Notes: generated by a model not told the origin, from the letters alone. Counted from the stretch's first letter, positions 1-9,795 are shown. The stretch is DNA of 47,816 nucleotides from Curtobacterium flaccumfaciens (GCF_004361695.1 NZ_SNVW01000017.1:1-47816); one strand, 5' to 3'. Program-made: numbers and translations.

Positions 1-49
1 CGCCAACCCGACCCGAGGGGGTGGGCAACCCGCTCGCGGCGTACCCGCG

Positions 50-120
50 CCCCCCCCCCCCCCGGGGGCCGGGCGCCCCCCCCCCCCCCCCCCCCGGGGG
101 GGGGGGGGCCCCGGGGCCCC
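50..120. repeat. G/C homopolymer tract, probable sequencing or assembly artefact
   Basis: Runs of more than ten C and about thirteen G alternate here and no codon structure survives. The tract sits exactly where the left arm of a terminator hairpin would be expected: the bases that follow (120-137) match the right arm of the hairpin family seen elsewhere in the window. A real biological tract is possible but less likely. Nothing else is recognisable in 1-165. Confidence 0.6.
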
Positions 121-137
121 CGCGCCTCCAGTCCGTC
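120..137. terminator. Right half of a terminator hairpin
   Basis: The 18 bases match the right arm of the palindromes at 13952-13999 and 24224-24271 (core GCGCCTCCAGTCCGTC). The left arm is missing and is replaced by the homopolymer tract. It probably ended the gene upstream of purA, which lies outside the window. Confidence 0.45.
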
Positions 138-165
138 CTGCGGTCCTGTCCCGGGCACGCGGCGG

Positions 166-1546
<1,381 letters not shown>

Positions 1547-1548
1547 TC

Positions 1549-2106
1549 GTGCGGGTCCTGTTCGTCTGCAGCGGCAACCTCTGCCGGTCGCCGCTGGGCG
1601 CACAGGTCCTCACCGCGCGGCTCGGCCGTGACGCCCCGGCGTTCACTGTCGAGTCCGCCGGCACGATCGCGCAGGACGGCGCACCGATGGACGGCGCGGC
1701 GGCGACGCAGTCGATCCGCCTCGGGGGCGATCCCGCGGCGCACCGGGCGCGGTACCTGACGGCGGACATCGCCGGAGCAGCAGACCTCGTGCTCACCGCC
1801 GAGCGCTCGCACCGCGCGGCCGTGGTGTCCCTCGCACCGCGGGCGGCGAAGCGGGCGTTCACGATCCGGCAGTTCGCCCGCGTGCTCGGGGCGCTCCAGC
1901 CGTCCGACCTCGACGGCGTCTCGACCGCGACCGAACTGGTCGACCGCGTCGCCCGGTTGCGGGGGACGGTGCCGCAGCCGGCAGACCCGGCGGACGACGA
2001 CGTCGACGACCCGTACCGGCGGTCCGCTGCGACGCACGAGCGGGTGGCGGACGAGATCGACGCGGCGCTCGCGGTGATCGCGGACGCCCTGCGCGCCGTG
2101 CGCTGA
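1549..2106 (+). CDS. Low-molecular-weight protein-tyrosine-phosphatase
   Basis: A 185-residue cytoplasmic phosphatase. The P-loop C-x5-R is near the N-terminus (Cys7 to Arg13 in CSGNLCRSP), and the general-acid Asp-Pro-Tyr motif lies near residue 158 (DDPYRR). Both are hallmarks of the LMW-PTP/arsenate-reductase-like fold. It starts at a GTG 2 bases after the purA stop and so depends on purA translation or transcript. In actinobacteria such enzymes often dephosphorylate tyrosine kinases or exopolysaccharide proteins, but no partner kinase is visible here and the substrate is unknown. The C-terminal part, roughly residues 130-185, is longer than in the minimal family. Confidence 0.85.
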   Translation: MRVLFVCSGNLCRSPLGAQVLTARLGRDAPAFTVESAGTIAQDGAPMDGAAATQSIRLGGDPAAHRARYLTADIAGAADLVLTAERSHRAAVVSLAPRAAKRAFTIRQFARVLGALQPSDLDGVSTATELVDRVARLRGTVPQPADPADDDVDDPYRRSAATHERVADEIDAALAVIADALRAVR

Positions 2107-2137
2107 CGTCTGCGAGGGCTCGGGGCCACGCAGCGCG

Positions 2138-3385
2138 CTACCGCCGGGCGAGCACGTGCCGGTCTCGGCTCGCGGCGACCCCGGCCACCGCCTGCACCAC
2201 CAGGAGCGCCAGCAGCACCGCGATCGGGACGGACCACCCGCCCGTCGCCGCGTGCAGCAGCCCGATGCCGAGCGGACCGAGCCCGGCGAGCAGGTACCCC
2301 GTGCCCTGCGCCATCGTCGAGACGTGCGCGGTGTGCCGGGCGTCCGGGGACCGCCAGACGATGTAGCTCAGCGACAGGCTGATCGCGCCGCCCTGCCCCA
2401 GGCCGAGCAGGGTCATCCAGACCCAGGCGCCGCCGGCCGGTGCGACGAGCAGCCCCACGAACCCGGCTCCGCACAGTGCCACCACCACCAGGACCGGCAA
2501 CCACGTCGGGCGGAGTCGCCGGGCGATCGCCGGGCCCGTGACACCCGTGACGATGCCGGGCAGGCTCGAGTACGCGAGCATCAGGCCGGCCTCGTGCGCC
2601 GAGACGCCCGCGTCCTGCAGGACCGTGGGCACCCAGGTCAGGAACGCGTAGTACGACAGGCTCTGCAGCCCCATGAACCCGGTCACGGCGATCGCGACGG
2701 GGTCGCGGGACAACCGGGCGAAGGTCGGCTCGTCGGCGCGCTCCACCAGGGCGTCGGTGACCGTCCGGCCGCCGCGCACGTGCCCCGGGTTGCGGAGCGC
2801 GCGGGGCAGCCAGACGAGGAACGCCACGACCGCCGGGAGCGCCCAGAAGGCGAGCGCCGGTCGCCAGGACCCGAACGCGGCCGCGAGCGGCACGACGGCG
2901 GCCGACGCCACGGCGGCGCTCAGGAAGAGGGCGGTCGAGTAGAGCCCCATCATGAGTCCGACACGGTGCGCGAAGTCGCTCTTGATCGCGGCGGGCATCA
3001 GGACGTTGGCGACCGCGATCGCCGCACCAGCCAGGACGGTCCCGCCGTAGAGCGCCCAGCCGTGCGGCTCGACGCGGAGCGCGATGCCGATCGCGAGCAC
3101 CGCCATCGTGAGTCCGAGCAGCCGGTGCAGGCCGATCCGTCGGGTCAGGAGCGGCGTGAGGAACGCGAACGCCCCGAACGCGAACACCGGGATCGTGGTG
3201 AGGAGGCTGGCCGCCGAGGGCGTCAGGTGCAGGGACCGTTCGATCGCCCCGAGGACCGGTCCGACCGACGCGACGCCCATCCGCAGGTTGAGCGCGATGA
3301 GCAGCAGCCCGGCGCCGACGTACCACGCGGCGAGGAGACCCCGCCGTGGTGCGGCGGTCGGGACGGGGACGGAGGCGGTGGTCAT
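2138..3385 (-). CDS. MFS transporter, CynX/NimT-like
   Basis: A 415-residue inner-membrane protein with about 12 hydrophobic segments, starting MTTASVPVPTAAPRRG and followed by a first helix with LNLRMGVASVGPVLG. That N-terminal sequence is characteristic of the CynX/NimT (cyanate/nitroimidazole) branch of the major facilitator superfamily. A cytoplasmic Arg-rich loop (LTRRIGLHRLLGL) lies between helices 2 and 3. The ATG at 3385 is chosen because the frame upstream becomes low-complexity shadow sequence. It is divergent from an AraC-type regulator only 54 bases away, so the regulator probably controls it. The substrate cannot be told from sequence. Confidence 0.85.
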   Translation of the reverse strand: MTTASVPVPTAAPRRGLLAAWYVGAGLLLIALNLRMGVASVGPVLGAIERSLHLTPSAASLLTTIPVFAFGAFAFLTPLLTRRIGLHRLLGLTMAVLAIGIALRVEPHGWALYGGTVLAGAAIAVANVLMPAAIKSDFAHRVGLMMGLYSTALFLSAAVASAAVVPLAAAFGSWRPALAFWALPAVVAFLVWLPRALRNPGHVRGGRTVTDALVERADEPTFARLSRDPVAIAVTGFMGLQSLSYYAFLTWVPTVLQDAGVSAHEAGLMLAYSSLPGIVTGVTGPAIARRLRPTWLPVLVVVALCGAGFVGLLVAPAGGAWVWMTLLGLGQGGAISLSLSYIVWRSPDARHTAHVSTMAQGTGYLLAGLGPLGIGLLHAATGGWSVPIAVLLALLVVQAVAGVAASRDRHVLARR

Positions 3386-3439
3386 GCTCCGATCACACCA
3401 CCGAGCGGTGGCGGCGCGGAACACGTACGCTGCCCGGTG

Positions 3440-4216
3440 ATGTCGATCTTCCGCCAACCGCACACCTGGGTCGACGAGGGCCGGACCGAGGCGGCGTTCC
3501 ACTTCGCGCACGCCGAGACGGTCCCGGCGCACGCGCACGAGCTCGGTCACCTGGTCCACCCCGCCACGGGCGTCCTGTCCCTCATCACCGACGACGGCGC
3601 CTGGATCGCCCCGCCGAACCGCGTCGCCTGGGTCCCGGCCGGTGCCGAGCACCGGCACCGGGCGCACGGCGTGACCGACATGCGGATCGTGTGGTTGTCG
3701 GCGGACGCGGCCACGGGCCTCCCGTCCGGTCCGGCGGTCCTGGCCGTCTCGGCGCTCGCCCGGGAGGCGCTCCTCGCCATCACGACGCCGGCTCCGCGCT
3801 CGGAGACGGCTCGGGCTCACCTCCGTGCGGTCATCGTGGACGAGGTCGCGTCCGCCCCGGAGCAGCCGCTGCACCTGCCGGAGCCCCGGGACGCCCGGCT
3901 GCGGCGCGTCGTGCGCCGGGTCGAGCAGGACCTGACGGAGCCGCTGTCCCTGGCGGGGCTGGCGACCTGGGCCGGCGTGGGGGAGCGCACCCTGACGCGC
4001 CTGTTCCGGCAGGAGACCGGGATGGGGTACCGGCAGTGGCGGTTGCAGCTGCGGGTGCACCGGGCGCTCGTGCTCCTCGCGGACGGGCGCTCCGTGACGG
4101 ACGTGGCGTCGGCGTGCGGGTGGGCGACCACGAGCCAGTGCATCGAGCAGTTCTCGCCGCTCGTCGGGATGACGCCGGGTGCGTACCGGCGCGCTGCGGG
4201 GACGGTCGGACGATGA
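3440..4216 (+). CDS. AraC-family transcriptional regulator with cupin sensor domain
   Basis: A 258-residue regulator. The N-terminal half (about residues 10-95) reads as a small cupin with clustered His residues (AHAHELGHLVHP). The C-terminal half (about 155-258) is a double helix-turn-helix of AraC type ending in PLVGMTPGAYRR. This arrangement is typical of regulators that control a neighbouring exporter, and the divergent MFS gene fits. The -10-like TACGCT at 3426-3431 lies 8 bases before the ATG and 5 before an alternative GTG (3437), so the mRNA is likely leaderless or almost so. Confidence 0.85.
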   Translation: MSIFRQPHTWVDEGRTEAAFHFAHAETVPAHAHELGHLVHPATGVLSLITDDGAWIAPPNRVAWVPAGAEHRHRAHGVTDMRIVWLSADAATGLPSGPAVLAVSALAREALLAITTPAPRSETARAHLRAVIVDEVASAPEQPLHLPEPRDARLRRVVRRVEQDLTEPLSLAGLATWAGVGERTLTRLFRQETGMGYRQWRLQLRVHRALVLLADGRSVTDVASACGWATTSQCIEQFSPLVGMTPGAYRRAAGTVGR

Positions 4217-4331
4217 CTGCACGGGGGCGAACCGATCGGGTCGGGTCGTCTGGTTGATCGGCGGTGCGATCGTCACGGTCACGGCGGGGCCGAAGCGCTG
4301 CCGCGCGACTGGGGGCAGCTCTCGGCACCGG

Positions 4332-4337
4332 TAGCCT
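4332..4337 (+). promoter_or_regulatory. Leaderless -10 element TAGCCT
   Basis: TAGCCT is followed by 6 bases and then ATG (4344). This is the spacing used by most single-gene promoters in this window and decides for the 4344 start. Confidence 0.5.
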
Positions 4338-4343
4338 GACCGG

Positions 4344-5297
4344 ATGGGTGGGGGAGACCGGATGCGCACCGTCGGACTCGGCGTGGGAGTCGGCGTGCTG
4401 TCGGCCGTCGTCGGGTTGCTGCCCTGGATCGTCACCGGCATGCGGCTCCCGCTGCAGAACCTCTGGGCCACGTCGACCACCGACGCGGCCGACATGCCCG
4501 TCGCGCTGCTGCCGTTCAGCCAGTACTCCGTCGGTCTGATCGCGGCGATGCTGCTCGTGGGCGGGGCGCTCGCGGGGCTCGTCGTGCGTGTGCTCGGCGC
4601 GCGGCTCGGGCTGTCCGGCCGGCTCGGCACCGTGCTGGCGCTGTCCGGGGTGCTCGTCGTCCAGCTCGTCGCACTCGTGCAGGCTGCCGTCGTCACGGGA
4701 GCGGGGCTCCGGATGGACACCTCGTTCGGCACCGGTGCTGCCATCAGCGCCTCGCAGGTGTACCTCGTCGCCCTGGTCGCCGGGACCCTCCTGGCCATCG
4801 CGCTGGCGCTGGTGGTGCTGGTCGTGCTCGCCCGCACCCGAGCCGCGGTCGCCGTCGTCGCGGTCGCGCTGGTCGCCCTCGCCACCGGGAGCTGGGTCGA
4901 TGCGTTCCTGGTGTCACCCGTCGGGTTCGCCGACGGCTCCGTCTCGGCCGTGCTGGCGGTGACGCGCTGGCTCCCCGCCGTCCTGCTCGGCCTCGGCATC
5001 GCCTGGTCCGGGCTCCGCACCGTCGGGCAGGTCGTCGGTTCCGTGCTCGCCCTGGTGGTCCTCTGGACCGGATCCGCCGCGGTGACCGCGCTCACCTCCG
5101 CGCTGGGGACCCGGGTGTACCTGCCGTACCCGCTCGAGCTCGCATCGTTCGGCGCCGAGGTCTTCCGCTCGGCGCTCGGCCCGGCGGGCACCGGGCTCGG
5201 GAGCGCACTCGTCGCGCTCCTCATCGGCGGCGCGGGTGGGCTCGTCGTGCGGTGGTGGCGATCCCGGGCTGTCGCGGGTCGCCGGCCGGTCCGCTGA
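4344..5297 (+). CDS. Polytopic membrane protein of unknown function
   Basis: A 317-residue protein made almost wholly of hydrophobic segments (about eight), rich in Val, Leu and Ala, with short polar loops. I do not recognise the family. The start at 4344 is supported by the leaderless -10 TAGCCT. An internal ATG at 4362 has GGGGAG 5 bases ahead and would remove six residues. The stop codon lies inside the first unit of a 12-bp tandem array that continues downstream. It is not obviously in an operon: the AraC gene ends 127 bases upstream. Confidence 0.7.
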   Translation: MGGGDRMRTVGLGVGVGVLSAVVGLLPWIVTGMRLPLQNLWATSTTDAADMPVALLPFSQYSVGLIAAMLLVGGALAGLVVRVLGARLGLSGRLGTVLALSGVLVVQLVALVQAAVVTGAGLRMDTSFGTGAAISASQVYLVALVAGTLLAIALALVVLVVLARTRAAVAVVAVALVALATGSWVDAFLVSPVGFADGSVSAVLAVTRWLPAVLLGLGIAWSGLRTVGQVVGSVLALVVLWTGSAAVTALTSALGTRVYLPYPLELASFGAEVFRSALGPAGTGLGSALVALLIGGAGGLVVRWWRSRAVAGRRPVR

Positions 5298-5380
5298 CCG
5301 GGCCGCTGACCGGTGCGCTGACCGGTCCGCTGACCGAGCCGCTGACCGGTCCGCTGACCGGGCCGCTGACCGGTCCGCTG
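5291..5380. repeat. 12-bp tandem array overlapping a stop codon
   Basis: Seven and a half units of CCGCTGACCGGT (variants CCGCTGACCGGG, GCGCTGACCGGT, CCGCTGACCGAG) run from 5291 to 5380. The TGA that ends the upstream membrane protein (5295-5297) is in the first unit, so each unit carries a copy of that stop. The period is a multiple of three. The rest of 5381-5581 holds several GTACCCCGG-like words and a possible -10 TAGCGT at 5529-5534, but no gene. Confidence 0.9.
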
Positions 5381-5581
5381 GGAATGGACGGGAAACGAGT
5401 ACCCCGATCCGGACGCTGTACCCCGGAAACGTGACGCACGACCCCGGAAACCCGGGCTTCGCCGATGGAACGCATTGACGGAAACCGTGAATCGACGGGC
5501 ATCGCTGGCGGCCAGAGGGGCTTCTCTCGTAGCGTTCTGGTGTCAGCAGATGTACCCCGGATCGCGAAGAAGGAGAGCGCC

Positions 5582-5911
5582 ATGAGCGTCACCGTCACCC
5601 CCGACACCCGAGCCGAGGTCACGCTCGACACCGACACCGTCGACACCATCGCGATCCTCGAGGCCCAGGCCGAGCCGCACACCCGTCCGACCCGCGCGAA
5701 GCTCAGCTGGACGCAGGAAGCGGACGGCGAGTGGATCGCCAACTACGGCGGCTACTTCGGCGGCTCGATCGACAAGCGTGACGGACGCTACGTCGCCTCG
5801 GACACGTTCGGACTCGTCGTCGGTGACTTCGAGTCGCTCGAGCTCGCGCAGGCACAGCTCGCGGACCAGCTCCACACGATGCTGCCGTCCGTGATCCGCC
5901 CGGTCGACTGA
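5582..5911 (+). CDS. Small protein of unknown function, first of a tandem pair
   Basis: A 109-residue soluble protein with no signal peptide or membrane segment. It starts at the ATG after AAGGAGAG at 5571-5578. It is a paralogue of the next gene. Both have an acidic Thr/Val-rich N-terminal stretch ending in EVTLDT, a central W...ANYGGYFGG block with an aromatic/Gly pattern, then SDTFG..VGDF.SLE.AQ..LA..LH near the C-terminus. The final helix with evenly spaced Leu/Ala suggests a small mixed alpha/beta domain. I do not recognise the family and give no function. Confidence 0.75.
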   Translation: MSVTVTPDTRAEVTLDTDTVDTIAILEAQAEPHTRPTRAKLSWTQEADGEWIANYGGYFGGSIDKRDGRYVASDTFGLVVGDFESLELAQAQLADQLHTMLPSVIRPVD

Positions 5912-6011
5912 CCCCTCGACACCCGCAGGACCGCGCGTCCGCACCCGGCTCCACCAGCACGACCAGCACGACCGTCAGCAGCACCAGCACGACCGCACGA
6001 GGAGCAGCACC

Positions 6012-6338
6012 ATGAGCACGACCGTCGCCCACCGCCAGCAGGCCGAGGTGACCCTGGACACCGCCACGATCGAAGCGATCACCGAGATCGAGGCGGAGGT
6101 CGTCGCTCCCGCTCGGCCCGTGCACGCCCGCATCACCTGGTCCCGTCCCGACACCGGCCTCTGGGCCGCGAACTACGCCGGGTACTACGGCGGCACCGTC
6201 GACCGGCAGGGCGACCACTACTTCGTGTCCGACACGTTCGGGCAGTACGTCGGCGACTTCCGCTCGCTCGAAGAGGCGCAGGAGCGCCTCGCCGAGCGGC
6301 TGCACATCGTCCTGCCGGGCGTCATGCGCGCGGCGTGA
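6012..6338 (+). CDS. Small protein of unknown function, second of a tandem pair
   Basis: A 108-residue paralogue of the preceding protein, separated by 100 bases rich in repeated CACGACC/CAGCACC words. Its ATG follows GAGGAGCAGCACC. The most conserved parts are EVTLDT, ITW...W.ANYAGYYGG and SDTFGQYVGDF. Having its own ribosome-binding site and spacer suggests an old duplication. The pair ends at a strong bidirectional hairpin, so this is a closed two-gene unit. Function unknown. Confidence 0.75.
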   Translation: MSTTVAHRQQAEVTLDTATIEAITEIEAEVVAPARPVHARITWSRPDTGLWAANYAGYYGGTVDRQGDHYFVSDTFGQYVGDFRSLEEAQERLAERLHIVLPGVMRAA

Positions 6339-6366
6339 GCCGACAGACCGGCTACGGGCCGGCACC

Positions 6367-6424
6367 GGACTGGAGGCCCGGATCACGTGAGCAGGACTGC
6401 TCACGTGATCCGGGCCTCCAGTCC
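6367..6424. terminator. Perfect 27-bp hairpin terminator between convergent genes
   Basis: The left arm (6367-6393, starting GGACTGGAGGCCCGGATC) and right arm (6398-6424) are perfect reverse complements around a 4-base loop GGAC. The hairpin fills the gap between two convergent genes and has no U-tract. Its outer bases GGACTGGAGGC recur in other hairpins of this window. Confidence 0.85.
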
Positions 6425-6425
6425 G

Positions 6426-7157
6426 TCACGCGACGCGCTCGATGAGCTGCGGGCCGTCGTTCTTCACGCTGTTGACGGCGCGCGAGACCTCGTACTGCTC
6501 GAGACCGGCGGCGACCGTCAGTGACTCGTGGTCGAGGAGCGCCAGCAGGTCGTCCGTCGGCAGTGCACCGCCCAGCCAGTCGTCGTAGCCGTCCGGCGTG
6601 AGGAACGCCGGCATCCGGTCGTGCACCTCGCCCGGTGCGACGTGCGCGTCACGGGTGATGATCGCGAGCGAGAGTCGCCACTTGTCCGGGTCGCCCTCGG
6701 GCTTGGTCGGGTCGGGCCACGCGCTCACCACGCCCGCCATCGCCAGCGCACCGCCGGGCTCGTGCACGAAGTGCGGCTCCTTGCCGTCCTCGCGCACGAC
6801 CCACTCGTAGTAGCCCTGGGCCGGGATGATGCACCGGTTCGTCGCGAACGCGCGCTTGAACATGCCGCTCGTCGCCACCGTCTCGATGCGGGCGTTGATC
6901 GGCTTCGGGCGCTGCTTCTGGAAGTCCTTCGCCCAGCTCGGTACGAAGCCCCAGCTGATCTGGGGGAGCTCCCGTTCGCCCTGGCGCTGCCGGACCGCGA
7001 ACACGGGGTCGGTCGGGGCGACGTTCCAGCTCGGCACGAGGCCGGTGCCGACCACGCCGGTGTCCTCGTCGACGTGCTCGGTCCGGTCGGCGAGTTCACC
7101 GATCAGCTCGGGCAGCAGATCTGCCGTGGTGTCGGAGACGACGAACCTTCCACACAT
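6426..7157 (-). CDS. SOS response-associated peptidase (SRAP/YedK-HMCES family)
   Basis: A 243-residue enzyme of the SRAP family, which forms a stable thiazolidine crosslink to abasic sites in single-stranded DNA and so shields them. The catalytic Cys2 is exposed after Met removal (MCGRF). The other expected residues are present: Asn88 in PINAR, Glu118 in GYYEW and His179 in HDRMPAF. The start at 7157 is fixed because Cys must follow Met. A weak -10 CACACT lies 6 bases upstream, suggesting a leaderless transcript. The stop codon directly abuts the shared hairpin. Confidence 0.95.
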   Translation of the reverse strand: MCGRFVVSDTTADLLPELIGELADRTEHVDEDTGVVGTGLVPSWNVAPTDPVFAVRQRQGERELPQISWGFVPSWAKDFQKQRPKPINARIETVATSGMFKRAFATNRCIIPAQGYYEWVVREDGKEPHFVHEPGGALAMAGVVSAWPDPTKPEGDPDKWRLSLAIITRDAHVAPGEVHDRMPAFLTPDGYDDWLGGALPTDDLLALLDHESLTVAAGLEQYEVSRAVNSVKNDGPQLIERVA

Positions 7158-7191
7158 GCGCCCAGTGTGCCCGTCCCCACCGACACACGTC

Positions 7192-7863
7192 TCACTCGCC
7201 GGGGAGGCGGAGCTTCGATCCGGCCGGGTCCCTCCGCCGCTGGGCCGGCCCGGCGTCCGGGTCCGGAGGCGTGACCGCGAGTGCCGCCAGGCGCGCGCGC
7301 TCGGCCCGACCGAGGCGGAGCACGAGGTCCGGCAGGGTGCAGACGTAGACGAAGCCCAACGCGAGTCCGTACGCGTGGACACCGCCGGCTGACAGCGCTG
7401 CCAGGCCGAGCAGGGCGAAGCCGATCAGCACGGGGCCGGTGCGGGACAGCTGGCGGATCAGGCCACGCTGCAGCAGGGGGACGTCGTTCAGCACCGCCGC
7501 GCGGTCGTCGGGCGCCACCGCTTGCGGCACGCGACCGAGGTAGGGCTGGACGGACCAGCGGACGGTGAGCTGCCAGTCGGCGCGCACCTGTCGCCCGTTG
7601 ATCGTGTTCGCCGTCGCCGGCGGCCGGGCCGTCGGACAGCAGGAGAACGCGATCAGGCCCACGCCGAGCGTCGCCAGGAGGATCGTCACCGGTGCCTGGA
7701 ACGGCCCCGGGCCGGCCCATCGGAAGGCGTCCTGCAGGACGACGAGCCCGACGCACACCAGGACCGTCACGGCGAGCGCGAGCCAGACGGCACGACGAGC
7801 CCGCACGGGGTCGACGACCTCGCCGAGCTGCTCCCGGAACACCTGCCAGCCGAGCTTGAACAC
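7192..7863 (-). CDS. Four-segment membrane protein of unknown function
   Basis: A 223-residue protein with hydrophobic segments near residues 25-45 and 55-78 and a second pair near 150-190, separated by a polar region (RADWQLTVRWSVQPY). The GTG start at 7863 is supported by AGAAGGA 5-6 bases upstream. The C-terminus is Arg/Pro-rich and cytoplasmic in character. It is divergent from ohr and 34 bases upstream of the SRAP gene on the same strand. No family is recognised. Confidence 0.65.
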   Translation of the reverse strand: MFKLGWQVFREQLGEVVDPVRARRAVWLALAVTVLVCVGLVVLQDAFRWAGPGPFQAPVTILLATLGVGLIAFSCCPTARPPATANTINGRQVRADWQLTVRWSVQPYLGRVPQAVAPDDRAAVLNDVPLLQRGLIRQLSRTGPVLIGFALLGLAALSAGGVHAYGLALGFVYVCTLPDLVLRLGRAERARLAALAVTPPDPDAGPAQRRRDPAGSKLRLPGE

Positions 7864-7992
7864 GAGATTCCTTCTACTCCCTGTGGCTGCGCGCGGCCGG
7901 ACACGCCCGGCGCACCCGCCCCGCCCGCGCAAGACCCCCGCCGTTCCGCCGCGTTCCAGCAGTCGCCCAGGAAGGCGCGGTGCGCTCGGACC

Positions 7993-8418
7993 ATGAGTCT
8001 CGACATCGTCTACACCGCAGCCGCCCACGCCACCGGCGGAGGCCGTGACGGCCACGTGCGCACCGAGGACGACCGCCTCGACCTCGACACCCGGCCGCCG
8101 AAGGAGATGGGTGGCAGCGGCGAGGGCACGAACCCCGAGCAGCTCTTCGCCGCCGGGTACGCCGCCTGCTTCCTCGGGGCACTGCACGCCGCAGGCAAGG
8201 AGCTCGGCGTGGACACCACCGACGCCGAGGTCTCGGCCGAGGTCGGCATCGGCGGCAACGGCCAGGGCGGCTTCGGCCTCGCGGTCGAGCTCGACGTCTA
8301 CGCGCCGTCGGCCCAGCCCGAGCAGCGCCAGCGCCTCGCGGAGCGCGCCCACGAGATCTGCCCGTACTCGAACGCCACCCGCGGCAACATCACCGTCGCC
8401 CTGTCCATCGTCGACTAG
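7993..8418 (+). CDS. ohr: Organic hydroperoxide resistance protein, Ohr
   Basis: A 141-residue OsmC/Ohr-family thiol peroxidase that reduces organic hydroperoxides, using two Cys recycled by lipoylated proteins. The two reactive cysteines are Cys59 (AACFLGAL) and Cys123 in CPYSNATRGN, the Ohr signature. N-terminal VYTA and GTNPEQLFAAGY also match. No ohrR regulator is adjacent. The TAG stop codon is at the same time the first three bases of the -10 of the next gene, so the two are packed but separately promoted. Confidence 0.95.
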   Translation: MSLDIVYTAAAHATGGGRDGHVRTEDDRLDLDTRPPKEMGGSGEGTNPEQLFAAGYAACFLGALHAAGKELGVDTTDAEVSAEVGIGGNGQGGFGLAVELDVYAPSAQPEQRQRLAERAHEICPYSNATRGNITVALSIVD

Positions 8419-8421
8419 CGT
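8416..8421 (+). promoter_or_regulatory. Leaderless -10 element TAGCGT overlapping the ohr stop
   Basis: The hexamer begins with the TAG stop of ohr and is followed by 6 bases and a GTG start (8428). Confidence 0.5.
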
Positions 8422-8427
8422 TCCGGC

Positions 8428-8814
8428 GTGGTCACCGACGAGTCGCGCTGCCCCTGCCTGAGCGGGAACCCCTACGGCGAGTGCTGCGGCCCCCTGCACG
8501 CCGGGGCCGCCGCCCCGACCGCGGAGCGGCTCATGCGGTCACGGTTCAGCGCGTTCGCGCTCGGCCTGCCGGAGTACCTGCTGCGCACGTGGCACCCGCG
8601 GACGCGGCCCGCATCCCGCGAGTTGGACCCGCAGCAGCGCTGGACACGGTTGGACATCCTGTCGACCAGTTCTGGAGGCCCGTTCGACTCCCGGGGGACG
8701 GTCGCGTTCCGCGCGTGGTGGCGTTCCGCAGACGAGCGGGGCACACTCGACGAGACGAGCGAGTTCGTCCGCGAGCACGGTCGTTGGTCCTACGTGGACG
8801 GGACGGTCGCCTGA
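8428..8814 (+). CDS. SEC-C motif protein, YchJ/UPF0225 family
   Basis: A 128-residue protein. The N-terminus has the Zn-binding SEC-C-type motif CPCLSGNPYGECCG, followed by a NTF2-like domain with the family pattern AERLMRSRFSAF, YLLRTWHP and a C-terminal EFVREHGRWSYVDG. The length and order fit the UPF0225/YchJ family, whose biochemical role is not settled. GTG start, leaderless promoter. Confidence 0.88.
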   Translation: MVTDESRCPCLSGNPYGECCGPLHAGAAAPTAERLMRSRFSAFALGLPEYLLRTWHPRTRPASRELDPQQRWTRLDILSTSSGGPFDSRGTVAFRAWWRSADERGTLDETSEFVREHGRWSYVDGTVA

Positions 8815-8841
8815 CCGCGTCCCGTACCCGACAGGAGCACC

Positions 8842-9795
8842 ATGCCCCACCGTGACCTCGCCGCCTTCGGCGCCCGTTCGACCGCCCACGAGGTCCTCGA
8901 GGGGGTCGACCTGACCGGACGCACCGCGATCGTCACCGGAGCGTCCTCGGGCATCGGCATCGAGACGGCGCGGGCACTCGCCGGCGCCGGCGCGACGGTG
9001 ACGCTGGCCGTGCGGGACACGGCGGCCGGTGAGCGCGTCGCGGCGGACATCGCCCGGACGACCGGAGCGCAGCGCCCGGTGGTCTCCGAGCTGCACCTCG
9101 ACCAGCCCGCCTCCGTCGACGACTTCACGGCAAGGTGGTCCGGGCCGCTCGACGTCCTGGTGGCCAACGCCGGGGTGATGGACGCGCCGGAGGCGTACAC
9201 GGCGGCCGGGTGGGAGTCGCAGTTCGCCACGAACCACCTCGGGCACTTCGCCCTCGCGCTGGGGTTGCACGACCCGCTCGCGGCCTCGGGGTCGGCGCGC
9301 ATCGTGTCGGTGTCGTCGAGCGGCCACGGCGGCTCGCCCGTCGTGTTCGACGACCTGTTCTTCCGTCGTCGCCGCTACGAGCCCGGCATCGCCTACGCGC
9401 AGTCGAAGACGGCGAACGTGCTGTTCGCCGTCGCGGTCGGGGAGCGGTGGGCCGACGTCGGGGTCACCGCCAACGCCTGCATGCCCGGTGGCATCTGGAC
9501 CGGTCTGCAGAAGCACTGGGACCCTGCGGTGCTGGCGGCGACGAAGCTCTCGGCGGCCGATGCGGTGAAGACACCCGAGCAGGGAGCCGCGACCTCGGTC
9601 CTGCTCGCGACGGCACCCGAGCTCGCCGGGGTCACCGGGCGCTACTTCGAGGACTGCCACGAGGCGGCCGTCACGGACCGGATCGTCGACGGGCTGCACG
9701 GGGTGCTGCCGTGGGCGCTCGACGAGGACGACGCCGACCGGCTGTGGGACGTGTCGCTCGCGCTGCTCGACGCCGAGGCGCGTTCCCGGGCCTGA
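8842..9795 (+). CDS. Short-chain dehydrogenase/reductase
   Basis: A 317-residue NAD(P)-dependent oxidoreductase. The Rossmann motif TGASSGIGIETARAL begins near residue 32, NAGVMD is near 110, the active-site Ser cluster is VSVSSSGHG and the catalytic YxxxK is YAQSK. The length and N-terminal extension resemble retinol-dehydrogenase/WW-domain-oxidoreductase-like SDRs rather than FabG. The ATG follows AGGAGCACC. Substrate unknown. It is convergent with aroE. Confidence 0.9.
   Translation: MPHRDLAAFGARSTAHEVLEGVDLTGRTAIVTGASSGIGIETARALAGAGATVTLAVRDTAAGERVAADIARTTGAQRPVVSELHLDQPASVDDFTARWSGPLDVLVANAGVMDAPEAYTAAGWESQFATNHLGHFALALGLHDPLAASGSARIVSVSSSGHGGSPVVFDDLFFRRRRYEPGIAYAQSKTANVLFAVAVGERWADVGVTANACMPGGIWTGLQKHWDPAVLAATKLSAADAVKTPEQGAATSVLLATAPELAGVTGRYFEDCHEAAVTDRIVDGLHGVLPWALDEDDADRLWDVSLALLDAEARSRA

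Noticed and set aside
5252..5434. Small open frame giving GPLTGPLTG repeats over the 12-bp array
   Set aside because: It has no start signal, and the repeat also stays open on the other strand. The period of 12 alone explains both frames.
7993..8418. OhrR operator in front of ohr
   Set aside because: I could not find a convincing palindrome between 7864 and 7992.
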